NCBI RefSeq assembly: GCF_003323735.1
Contig: NZ_QOIM01000026.1
Span: 1-64,000, forward strand
Origin: Streptomyces reniochalinae
Lineage (GTDB): Bacteria; Actinomycetota; Actinomycetes; Streptomycetales; Streptomycetaceae
Direction of reading: 5' to 3'
DNA length: 64,000 nt
The notes under the pieces are model-generated. The model saw only the letters and a program-made list of their open reading frames with translations. It did no database searches and was not told the origin of the DNA. Below, piece after piece: positions 42,299 to 49,861 of the stretch. The translations under genes and the position numbers were made by a program. The stretch's first letter is position 1. Each line of letters begins with the position of its first letter.

Positions 42299-42336
42299 GC
42301 CGTCCCGGCAGCCACGGGGGGAGCTGCCGGGACGGC
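42299..42336. terminator. Second hairpin upstream of the heptamer tract
   Basis: GCCGTCCCGGCAGC and its complement form a 14-bp stem around a 10-nt loop. It may be a back-up terminator or act on the minus strand. Confidence 0.55.
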
Positions 42337-42442
42337 GCTTCACACCCTACGGGCCCTCCGTGGCGGTGAGCATCCCTTGGACACAACCCGGCCATGCCCT
42401 GGACACAGGAGGGCCCTGCGTGGGCATGTCGCCCCACGGCAC

Positions 42443-42504
42443 CACCCAGCACCCAGCACCCAGCACCCAGCACCCAGCACCCAGCACCCAGCACCCAGCA
42501 CCCA
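42443..42504. repeat. CACCCAG heptamer tandem repeat, 8.9 copies
   Basis: Eight perfect copies of CACCCAG plus CACCCA run without interruption. The tract and the following 90 nt have a clearly lower GC content than the rest of the window. It lies between a terminator pair and the NCS1 permease promoter. A period of 7 is not a multiple of three, so it is not a coding repeat. Confidence 0.95.
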
Positions 42505-42576
42505 AAGAGTCACACGAGCCACAGACACCACAAGCACCACAGACATCACTTCTCACACAGAAGTCACACCGATGTA

Positions 42577-42619
42577 TTGACGTCCATTCACGTGACCCTC
42601 AGCATGAATACATTCATGC
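42577..42619 (+). promoter_or_regulatory. Promoter and palindromic operator of the NCS1 permease gene
   Basis: TTGACG (42577-42582), a 17-nt spacer and CAGCAT (42600-42605) give a plausible promoter. The perfect palindrome GCATGAAT-AC-ATTCATGC (42602-42619) overlaps the -10 and start site, a repressor position. No cognate regulator is adjacent. Confidence 0.55.
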
Positions 42620-42646
42620 AGTCCGGCGAAGGGAAGGTGCGACGCA

Positions 42647-44077
42647 ATGGCCGGTGTGGTGGAGCGGCGCTCGATCGATGTCGTCCCGGACGCGGAGCGG
42701 TACGGCACGGCCTTCAGTCAGTTCACGCTCTGGCTGGGCGCCAACCTCCAGATCACCGCCGTCGTGACGGGCGCCCTCGCCGTCGTCTTCGGCGTACAGG
42801 CGTTCTGGGCGATACTCGGCCTGCTGATCGGCAACCTGCTGGGCGGCGCGGTGATGGCACTGCACTCCGCGCAGGGCCCCCGGCTGGGCCTGCCGCAGAT
42901 GATCTCCAGCCGCGCCCAGTTCGGAGTCCGGGGCGCGGCGGTGCCGCTCGCGCTGGTCATCGTGATGTACATCGGCTTCTTCGCCAGCGGCAGCGTCCTG
43001 GCGGGCCAGGCGGTCGGCGAGCTGACGCACCTCGGGGAGACTCCCGGCATCGTCCTGTTCGCGCTCATCACGGCCGTGGCCGCCGCCGTCGGGTACCGGG
43101 TGATCCACGCGCTGGGCAGGATCGCGGGCCTGGTGTGCGCGGCCACCTTCGTCTACCTGGGCATCCGGCTGCTCCAGCGCGCCGAGCTGACCGACCTGCT
43201 GGCCGACCGCACCTTCTCGTTCCCGCTCTTCCTGCTGGCCATCTCCCTGGCGGCCTCCTGGCAGCTGGCCTTCGGCCCGTACGTCGCCGACTACTCGCGC
43301 TACCTGCCGCGTTCCACCTCGGCGCGGGCCACGTTCTGGTGGACGCTCGGCGGTTCGGCGCTGGGCTCGCAGTGGTCCATGACGTTCGGGGCGCTGGCCG
43401 CGGCGGCGGCCGGGTCCGGCTTCGTCGGCAACGAGGTGGGTTACGTGGTGGGGCTGGGCGGGGCCGGCGTGGTCGTCTCGTTCCTGTACTTCGTCATCGC
43501 GCTGGGCAAGCTGACGATCAACGTCCTCAACACCTACGGCGGCTTCATGTCCGTGGTGACGGGCGTCAGCGGTTTCCGCGGCCAACGGCAGCTGGGGCCG
43601 CGCGCCCGGGCCTGCTACATCGCCGGAATCATGGTCGCGGGCACGGCGGTGGCGCTGCTGGGGAAGGACAGCTTCCTGACGTCCTTCAAGGACTTCCTGC
43701 TCTTCCTGCTCACCGCGTTCACGCCTTGGTCGGCCATCAACCTCGTCGACTACTACGTGATCGCCAAGGAGCGCTACGACCTGCCCGCGCTCAGCGATCC
43801 GCACGGCCGCTACGGCGCCTGGCGGTGGAAGGCCCTGACCGTCTACGCCGTCGGGCTCGTCGCGCAGTTCCCCTTCCTCGCCACCCACTTCTACACCGGG
43901 CCGCTGGTGGACCCGCTCGGCGGTGCCGACATCTCCTGGCTCGTCGGCCTGGCCGTCCCCGCCGTCCTCTACTGGCTGGTGACCCGCCGGGACACCGGCC
44001 ACATACCGGAGCGCACCATCCTGACCGTCCCCGCGGCGGCGGCCGAACAGCAGGAGACGGCGCAACCGGCGGGGTGA
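42647..44077 (+). CDS. NCS1-family permease (cytosine/purine/hydantoin type)
   Basis: This is a 476-residue protein with about 12 membrane segments. It has FTLWLGANLQITAVVTGAL (TM1), GLLIGNLLGGAVMALHSAQG, PRLGLPQMISSRAQFG (the NCS1 signature after TM2), FGPYVADYSRYLP and FTPWSAINLVDYYVIAKERYD, the characteristic loop near TM9-10. Family members import cytosine, purines, allantoin or hydantoins by cation symport. The substrate is not evident. It ends at a 14-bp hairpin. Upstream is a palindrome-controlled promoter and an unusual heptamer repeat. Confidence 0.92.
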   Translation: MAGVVERRSIDVVPDAERYGTAFSQFTLWLGANLQITAVVTGALAVVFGVQAFWAILGLLIGNLLGGAVMALHSAQGPRLGLPQMISSRAQFGVRGAAVPLALVIVMYIGFFASGSVLAGQAVGELTHLGETPGIVLFALITAVAAAVGYRVIHALGRIAGLVCAATFVYLGIRLLQRAELTDLLADRTFSFPLFLLAISLAASWQLAFGPYVADYSRYLPRSTSARATFWWTLGGSALGSQWSMTFGALAAAAAGSGFVGNEVGYVVGLGGAGVVVSFLYFVIALGKLTINVLNTYGGFMSVVTGVSGFRGQRQLGPRARACYIAGIMVAGTAVALLGKDSFLTSFKDFLLFLLTAFTPWSAINLVDYYVIAKERYDLPALSDPHGRYGAWRWKALTVYAVGLVAQFPFLATHFYTGPLVDPLGGADISWLVGLAVPAVLYWLVTRRDTGHIPERTILTVPAAAAEQQETAQPAG

Positions 44078-44079
44078 AG

Positions 44080-44117
44080 GGCGCGGGGTCCGGCCGGCGC
44101 GGCCCGGACCCCGCGCC
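44080..44117 (+). terminator. Terminator of the NCS1 permease gene
   Basis: There is a perfect 14-bp stem GGCGCGGGGTCCGG with a 10-nt loop, starting 2 nt after the stop codon. Confidence 0.8.
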
Positions 44118-44258
44118 TGCCAGGGCGTTCCCTCCCGTCCACCGTTATGGTTTAACCTTCAACCAGTTACGGGCGCCGTTCCGCAGCCCACCCGCCACCC
44201 CGGGCGCCGGCTCCGCGGCGGCCGTACGGACGACACCGAGGGAATGGGAGACAACACC

Positions 44259-44879
44259 GTGAGCACCCCGACGAAGCTCGCCGTCATCTACTACTCGGCC
44301 ACCGGCACCATCGCCGAGATCGCCAAGGAGATCGCGCGCACAGCGGAGCAGGCCGGCGCCGAGGTCCGGCTGCGCCGAGCCGCCGAGCTCGCCCCGCAGG
44401 AGGCCATCGACTCCAACCCGGCGTGGGCCGCGAACGCCGCCGCCACTGCCGACATACCTCTCGCCGCCCCGGAGGACATGGTGTGGGCCGACGCCGTCGT
44501 CTTCGGCACGCCGACCCGCTACGGCAACGTCGCCTCGCAGCTGAAGCAGTTCATCGACACGCTGGGCGGCCTGTGGGCCGAGGGCAAGCTGGCCGACAAG
44601 GTCTACAGCGGCTTCACCTCGTCCGCCACCAGCCACGGCGGCCAGGAGTCGACCCTGCTGGCCCTCTACAACACGGTGCACCACTTCGGCGGCATCCTCG
44701 TCGCCCCCGGTTACACGGACCCGGCCAAGTTCGGTGACGGCAACCCCTACGGCACCTCCCACGTCGACGCGCAGGGCAACAACCCGGTCGACGACACCAC
44801 GCGTACCGCCGCCCGTATCCAGGCCGAGCGCGTCGTGAAGGTCGCCGCCGCCCTGACCTCCGGCGGCGCCACCGGCTGA
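44259..44879 (+). CDS. wrbA: NAD(P)H:quinone oxidoreductase, WrbA type
   Basis: This is a 206-residue flavodoxin-like protein. The FMN phosphate loop is LAVIYYSATGTIAEIAKEIA; later motifs are VFGTPTRYGNVASQLKQFID, GFTSSATSHGGQESTLLALY and HFGGILVAPGY followed by the YGTSHVD segment, all characteristic of WrbA. It reduces quinones by two electrons and protects against redox cycling. GTG at 44259 has GGGAGA at good distance and is preferred over ATG at 44244. Upstream (about 44145-44170) the sequence ATGGTTTAACCTTCAACCAG contains short inverted repeats that may be an operator. Confidence 0.92.
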   Translation: MSTPTKLAVIYYSATGTIAEIAKEIARTAEQAGAEVRLRRAAELAPQEAIDSNPAWAANAAATADIPLAAPEDMVWADAVVFGTPTRYGNVASQLKQFIDTLGGLWAEGKLADKVYSGFTSSATSHGGQESTLLALYNTVHHFGGILVAPGYTDPAKFGDGNPYGTSHVDAQGNNPVDDTTRTAARIQAERVVKVAAALTSGGATG

Positions 44880-44907
44880 CCTTCCGCGCCGCCCGCCACC
44901 GCGGGCG

Positions 44908-44933
44908 CCGGGCCCCCACCGCGCGGGGCCCGG
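44908..44933. terminator. Hairpin after wrbA
   Basis: CCGGGCCCC and GGGGCCCGG form a 9-bp stem with an 8-nt loop, 29 nt after the wrbA stop, between convergent genes. Confidence 0.65.
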
Positions 44934-44945
44934 GACAGCCGCTTC

Positions 44946-44983
44946 GGGCGGTGGGTACGCGGTCAGCGCGTCTCCCACCGCCC
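44946..44983. terminator. Hairpin after the MFS gene
   Basis: GGGCGGTGGG and CCCACCGCCC form a 10-bp stem with an 18-nt loop, just beyond the minus-strand stop at 44991. Confidence 0.6.
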
Positions 44984-44990
44984 GGTGCGG

Positions 44991-46442
44991 TCAGGCGTCG
45001 ACAGCCGCGGGCTCGGCAGCGGCGGGAGACGGCGCGGCATCGGACCCGCTGCGGCGGGCGGCCGGGATCGCGGCGGCGACGGCAGCGGCGACCAGCGCGA
45101 CACCGCAGCCGATCAGCAGCCCGGTACGGAAGCCGCTCTGCGAGGTGAAGGTGTAGCCGCCCTTGGTCAGGGTCATCTGTGCGAGGACGACGCCGACCAC
45201 GGCGGCGCCGATCGACGTGCCCAGGGAGCGCATGAGGGTGTTGAACCCGTTGGCGGCCGCCGTCTCGGACTGCGGGACCGAGCCCATGATCAGGGCCGGC
45301 ATCGACCCGTAGGCGAGCCCGACCCCGCTGTTGACCACGATCATGACGACCATCAGCCCCCAGGCCGTGCCCATCAGCGGGAGCGACAGCCCGTAGCCGA
45401 GGGCGATGACCAGGACGCCGCTGATCAGCGTCGTCTTGGGGCCGCGGGCGTTGGTGAGCATGCCGCCGAGCGGGGAGACGAGCATCATCATGATGCCGCC
45501 GGGTGCCATCCACAGACCGGCGGCGAGCATCGACTGCCCCAGCCCGTACCCGGTGGCCTCGGGGAACTGCAGGAGCTGGGGGATGACCAGCATGCTCGCG
45601 TACATGCCGAAGCCGACGAAGACCGAGGCGACGTTGGTGAACAGCACGCGCGGGCGGGCCGTGGTGCGCAGGTCGATCAGCGGGTCGTGAGTGCGCACCT
45701 CCCAGGCGCCCCAGCCGACGAGGACCACGGCAGCGGCGGCGAACAGCCCCAGAGTGGTGCCGGACGCCCAGCCCCAGTCGCCGCCCTTGGAGACGGCCAG
45801 CAGCAGGCAGACGAGGCCGACGGCGAGCCCCAGCGCCCCGGGGCCGTCGAAGCGCTGCCCCTTGGCGGCGGCGGGCACCTCGGGGACGAACGACCAGAGC
45901 AGGACGGCGACGAGTGCCGCCATCCCCGCCGCGCCCCAGAACAGGACGCGCCAGTCGGCGTACTGCGCGATCGCGGCGGCGATCGGCAGGCCCAGACCAC
46001 CTCCGATCCCCATGGAGGCGCTGACCAGGGCGATGGAGGAGCTGAGCTTCTCCTGCGGGACCACGTCGCGCAGCAGGGCGATGCCCAGCGGCACCATGCC
46101 CATCCCCATCCCCTGGAGGCACCGGCCGACGATCATGGGCACCACCGTCGACGACAGGGCGCACACCACGGAGCCGGCCATCAGCGGCACGGCGCACACC
46201 AGCAGCATGCGGCGCTTGCCGACCATGTCACCGAGGCGGCCGAAGACGGGCACGCAGACGGCACCCACCACCAGCGTGGCCGTGATCACCCAGGCGGCGT
46301 TCGACGCGCTGGTGTGGAGAATCTTCGGCAGCTCCGCGATCAGCGGGGTGACCAGCGTCTGCATGATCGCTGCCGTGATGCCCGCGAAGGCGAGCGTGGC
46401 AACCACGCCGCCCGCACGGGCTGAGGGCTCGGTGGCCTCCAT
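44991..46442 (-). CDS. MFS drug efflux transporter (DHA2/EmrB type)
   Basis: This is a 483-residue protein with about 14 membrane segments. The N-terminal TM1 region VATLAFAGITAAIMQTLVTP replaces the usual DxTIVNVALP motif, then come WVITATLVVGAVCVPVFGRL, GDMVGKRRMLLVC (motif A), GRCLQGMGMGMVPLGIALLR (motif B) and SASMGIGGGLGLPIAAAIAQ (motif C). It probably exports toxic compounds using the proton gradient. AGGAG is 9 nt before ATG. It is divergent from a MarR gene with shared operator sequences, a common pump-repressor pair. Confidence 0.92.
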   Translation of the reverse strand: MEATEPSARAGGVVATLAFAGITAAIMQTLVTPLIAELPKILHTSASNAAWVITATLVVGAVCVPVFGRLGDMVGKRRMLLVCAVPLMAGSVVCALSSTVVPMIVGRCLQGMGMGMVPLGIALLRDVVPQEKLSSSIALVSASMGIGGGLGLPIAAAIAQYADWRVLFWGAAGMAALVAVLLWSFVPEVPAAAKGQRFDGPGALGLAVGLVCLLLAVSKGGDWGWASGTTLGLFAAAAVVLVGWGAWEVRTHDPLIDLRTTARPRVLFTNVASVFVGFGMYASMLVIPQLLQFPEATGYGLGQSMLAAGLWMAPGGIMMMLVSPLGGMLTNARGPKTTLISGVLVIALGYGLSLPLMGTAWGLMVVMIVVNSGVGLAYGSMPALIMGSVPQSETAAANGFNTLMRSLGTSIGAAVVGVVLAQMTLTKGGYTFTSQSGFRTGLLIGCGVALVAAAVAAAIPAARRSGSDAAPSPAAAEPAAVDA

Positions 46443-46468
46443 GCCGGAACTCCTCGTTGTCTGGCCGG

Positions 46469-46496
46469 ACATTGATGTGCATCGTACATGCAATGT
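46469..46496. promoter_or_regulatory. Operator region between the MFS and MarR genes
   Basis: The 28-nt segment contains ACATTG (46469-46474) and CAATGT (46491-46496) as outer arms and TGCAT-N5-ATGCA inside (46478-46492). Further ATGCA-type half-sites follow to about 46520. It is the likely binding site of the MarR protein. Confidence 0.55.
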
Positions 46497-46606
46497 GGCC
46501 CATGCATTTCTCATGTCCCATACACAGCTATGAGAGAATGCCGTCGGGCAGCCGACGCCGCCGGGCGCCCATGGCTCGCAGGGAAAAGCAGGAGGCAGCA
46601 CGGCAC

Positions 46607-47077
46607 ATGAGCAACCGCACCCACGAAGTCGAGTACGAGCAGATGCTGCTGAGCCGCCACGGGCTGTGGCAGCACAAGGGCGGCCGCGGCAAGGACGGGC
46701 TGGTGGAGCGGAGCGCCTACATCCTGCTCAGCCGGATCCGCGTCCAGGGTCCGATGTCCATCGGCGAACTCAGCGACGCCTTCGGTCTCGACGCCTCCAC
46801 GCTCAACCGCCAGACGGCGGCGGCGATGCGCTCAGGGCTGGTCGAGCGGATCCCCGACCCCGCGGGCGGCATGGCACGCAAGTTCCGGATCACCGACAAG
46901 GGCGCCCGCATGCTCGACGAGAAGCGGGACTACTTCGTCCATGCCCTCGACAAGGTGATGGCCGACTGGTCGGACGAGGACATCGCCCACTTCGCCTCCT
47001 ACCTCAGGCGTTTCAACAGCGACATCGAACGCATCGAGGGCCGCCCGTGGCCCCGCCCCGGAACCGACGGTCCCTGA
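46607..47077 (+). CDS. MarR-family transcriptional regulator
   Basis: This is a 156-residue protein. The winged helix is LVERSAYILLSRIRVQGPMS followed by IGELSDAFGLDASTLNRQTA, AAMRSGLVERIPDPAGGMAR and the wing KFRITDKGARML; the C-terminal helix is ADWSDEDIAHFASYLRRFNS. The start at 46607 is preceded by GGAGG at a slightly long spacing; an in-frame ATG at 46571 would add 12 residues. Divergent from the MFS pump, it is probably a ligand-released repressor of it. Confidence 0.9.
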   Translation: MSNRTHEVEYEQMLLSRHGLWQHKGGRGKDGLVERSAYILLSRIRVQGPMSIGELSDAFGLDASTLNRQTAAAMRSGLVERIPDPAGGMARKFRITDKGARMLDEKRDYFVHALDKVMADWSDEDIAHFASYLRRFNSDIERIEGRPWPRPGTDGP

Positions 47078-47137
47078 GGACGGTTGGCGCCCCCGCCCGG
47101 CGCATCGCCCCCGCACGCCCCTGGTAGAACAACCGGA

Positions 47138-47443
47138 GTGTCCCAGCAGGCTCCGCTCCCCCTCCCCCACCCCGTCGCGGCCGTACTGGCCGAGCGAGCG
47201 GCGGCTGACAGCCGCCCAGGGGCCCGAACGGACGGGTACCGGGTGGCGTTGGCCATCGAGGGCGGCGGCATGCGCGGGACCGTCATGGTAGATCAGGTGC
47301 AGCACGTTGCAGACCAGCCACACCACTGCGGTGGTACGGACGAGGGCGTCGTCACGGGCGGCGCGGAGCGCACGCCCTCGCGAGCGGGCGTACGCGTTTT
47401 CGAGGGCGCGGCCCTCATGTGCCCGGTCGGACCGTGGAGATGA
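47138..47443 (+). pseudogene. Patatin-like phospholipase, N-terminal remnant
   Basis: A GTG start with nearby GGAG leads into a typical patatin opening: LPHPVAAVLAERAAADSRPG, then GYRVALAIEGGGMRGTV with the glycine-rich oxyanion loop. After this point (about 47290) the similarity ends abruptly and the GxSxG nucleophile and all later parts are missing. The frame continues through unrelated sequence to 47443. This is a deletion remnant, joined to a fragment of another gene on the opposite strand. Confidence 0.7.
47282..47418 (-). pseudogene. C-terminal remnant of a small membrane protein
   Basis: On the minus strand a frame with strongly biased codons reads RALENAYARSRGRALRAARD followed by DALVRTTAVVWLVCNVLHLI and YH. 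This resembles the C-terminal helix of small actinobacterial membrane proteins that end LVR..ALAWLVF..PHL.YH. No start codon or N-terminal part is found upstream. It abuts the patatin fragment exactly where that gene's similarity stops, so both ends were probably fused by one deletion. Confidence 0.5.
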
Positions 47444-47743
47444 CCGAATCCGTGCCCGAAGAGAGGCTGAACGGCCGCCGTTGACGTACCGGCGGCGTGA
47501 CGGCGCCCGTTCTCACCCGCACCGTGTTGACCTGCGACCGTTCCCCCACCTGCCCGATCGCACATCAATCGATGTTCCGTACGATCGGAGTCCTCCGCAC
47601 GGTGCGTCCCTTTCGTACACACCGTGAAGCCGCAGTGCGCGCCTCGACCCGGCAGTGCTGCCCACGGTCCGCGCAGGGGAGGCGGACCGGCCTCGCCGGG
47701 CACCCGAGGCGCCAGTCAGCAAGAGAAGGACCGCAGAACGAAG

Positions 47744-49798
47744 ATGCAGATGTCTCCCACGTCCAGGCCGGTCGACTCGCGCGGGGAGCAACTGGCGGCG
47801 TTGCGGAGAACTCTCTTCACCGGAAGGGAGGCCGAGCTGCGCGTCTTGCGCGATCTCCTGCTCAACGACCGGCGCGGCTGCTTCGTGGTGTGGCTGCACG
47901 GCACGGCGGGCGTCGGGAAGACGGCGCTGCTCCAGCGCTTCGGGGACGAGGCCCGGCAGCACGGCCGCACCTGCCGCACGGTCGACATGCGCTGCACCGA
48001 GCCCACCCCCGAGGCGTTTTCGGCAGCGCTGGAGGCGCAGGGCCCGCCGGAGGTCACGGGGGTGCTGCTGGTGGACTCGGGGGAACTGCTGGGTCCGCTC
48101 GAACAGTGGCTGCGCCACGTCTTCCTGCCGGGCATGCCCACGGACGCGCTGCTCGTCGTCGCCGGCCGCACTCCTCCCGCCGCCGAGTGGCGTACCGACG
48201 CACAGTGGTGGCACGCGCTGCGCAGTCTGCACCTGCCGAGCCTGGACGACGGGGAAGCCGCCGTGCTGCTGCGCGTAAGGCGGGTGCCGGAGGCGGACAT
48301 ACCCGTCGCCGTGCGTGCCGCGCACGGGCTGCCGCTCGCCCTGACGCTGATCGCCGACGCGAGGGCACGCAGTGCCGGGACCGGGGAACGGCGCCCGCAC
48401 TGGGAGCTGCGCCACTCCCCCGACCTGGTGCGCGAACTGCTGCGCCTGCTCCTGCGCGAGACGCCCTCCCTGGCGCAGGCCGACGCGCTCTACGTCCTCG
48501 CCCTGGCCAGGATCACCACGGAGGAACTGGTGCGGCACGGGCTGGGGACGTCGGCCCAGGAGGCGCGGCAGCTGTGCGCCTGGCTACGGGGGCTCTCGTT
48601 CGTGCGGAGCACCACGGAGGGGCTCGTCCCCCACGAGCTGGCGCGCGACGCGCTGCTGGCCGACCTGCGCTGGCGGGGCGCCGAGAAGTACGAACGGCTG
48701 CTGGGACAGCTGCACGGGTACCTCGCACACCGGCTGTCCCAGCGGACGGGCGACCGCTGGTCGAACGGTGCCGACCTGGCGTACGTGGGACGGGACAACC
48801 GCGTCCTGCGGGCAGCCTTCGACTGGCGGGGCGCGCACCGTCTGATGCCGCGCCCCGCCCGCCAGGACGACCTCAAGACCGTCCTGGCCGGCGTCGAGGA
48901 GGAGCACGGCGATCAGGCGGTGCTCCTGGCCGAGCAGTGGTGGGCCCATCAGCCGTCCGCGTTCACCGTCTTCGAAGACGCCCGGCGGGAGGTCGTGGAC
49001 TGGCTGATCGCCCCCTGTCTGGAGGCCGGTACGGCGGAGATGCCCGACGACCCGGTCGCGCTGGCCGCCCTGGAGCAGGTCAGCGCCTGGGCGCCGCTGC
49101 GCCGCTCGGAACGGCTGCTCCTGCCCCGCTGGAGCACCGGTGCGCACGGTGCGTCGCCCGCCGTCGCCTTCGGTCTGACGACGCTGTGGGCGACCACGCC
49201 GGGCCTCGCGGTCAGCTGGACCGCCACCGTCGGAGAACCGGCGTCCCTGCCGTCCGTCCTCGCGCTGTACGGACACCAGCCGGCCGACTCCGTCCTCGAC
49301 GTCGACGGCCGGCGGGTGACACCGTTCGTGCACGACTGGCGCCTTGTTCCCTTCGGACGGTGGAGCCACACCCTGCCGACGAGGCTGCTGACGGACGAGC
49401 CGCCGGCCGCCCGCGCCCCCGCCGTCGCGCCCGGACCGCCGATGCCGTGGCCGGACTTCGCGGACGCCGTCAAGCAGGCCTACCGCAGCATGCGGGACAC
49501 CCGGCGGCTGGCAGAGAACGCGCTGCTGGACACCCGGCTGGTCCCGCCCGGGAGCGGCGCCTCGGCGCTGCGCGACGTGCTGACCGAGACGGTGGCCCGG
49601 CTGTGCTCCAGCCCCGGGCAGCAGCAGTTGGGCACCGTTCTCGACCTCACCTACGTCAGCGGCCCCCGCTCCCAGCAGGCCGCCGCGAGCCGTGCGGCCC
49701 TCTCCTTCAGTACTTACAGGCGCCGGCTGTCGACCGCGCTGACGAAGGCGGCCGAACTGCTGCGCGAGCGTGAACTGTACGGACAGCACGGGGAGTGA
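47744..49798 (+). CDS. STAND-type NTPase (ATP-binding protein of unknown role)
   Basis: This is a 684-residue protein. Residues about 28-70 hold FTGREAELRVLRDLLLNDRR and the Walker A LHGTAGVGKTALL; the Walker B-like strand is GVLLVDSGELLG, followed by LLVVAGRTPP (sensor 1) and AAHGLPLALTLIADA (a STAND GxP-like segment). A helical region follows. Residues about 480-560 (SWTATVGEPASLPS, FVHDWRLVPFGRWSH) look like an acetyltransferase-like fold seen in related streptomycete ATPases. The C-terminus (AALSFSTYRRRLSTALTKAA) is a winged-helix-like end. Such proteins are signalling switches; partners are unknown. The start ATG at 47744 has a poor ribosome site. Confidence 0.7.
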   Translation: MQMSPTSRPVDSRGEQLAALRRTLFTGREAELRVLRDLLLNDRRGCFVVWLHGTAGVGKTALLQRFGDEARQHGRTCRTVDMRCTEPTPEAFSAALEAQGPPEVTGVLLVDSGELLGPLEQWLRHVFLPGMPTDALLVVAGRTPPAAEWRTDAQWWHALRSLHLPSLDDGEAAVLLRVRRVPEADIPVAVRAAHGLPLALTLIADARARSAGTGERRPHWELRHSPDLVRELLRLLLRETPSLAQADALYVLALARITTEELVRHGLGTSAQEARQLCAWLRGLSFVRSTTEGLVPHELARDALLADLRWRGAEKYERLLGQLHGYLAHRLSQRTGDRWSNGADLAYVGRDNRVLRAAFDWRGAHRLMPRPARQDDLKTVLAGVEEEHGDQAVLLAEQWWAHQPSAFTVFEDARREVVDWLIAPCLEAGTAEMPDDPVALAALEQVSAWAPLRRSERLLLPRWSTGAHGASPAVAFGLTTLWATTPGLAVSWTATVGEPASLPSVLALYGHQPADSVLDVDGRRVTPFVHDWRLVPFGRWSHTLPTRLLTDEPPAARAPAVAPGPPMPWPDFADAVKQAYRSMRDTRRLAENALLDTRLVPPGSGASALRDVLTETVARLCSSPGQQQLGTVLDLTYVSGPRSQQAAASRAALSFSTYRRRLSTALTKAAELLRERELYGQHGE

Positions 49799-49861
49799 AC
49801 GGCGCCGCCGGCCGACGACGCCACTCGCCGGACGCGTGTCACCGGCCGGGCGGGCCGAGCC

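Noticed and set aside
42443..42504. CRISPR-like array
   Set aside because: The unit is 7 bp with no spacers; it is a simple tandem repeat.
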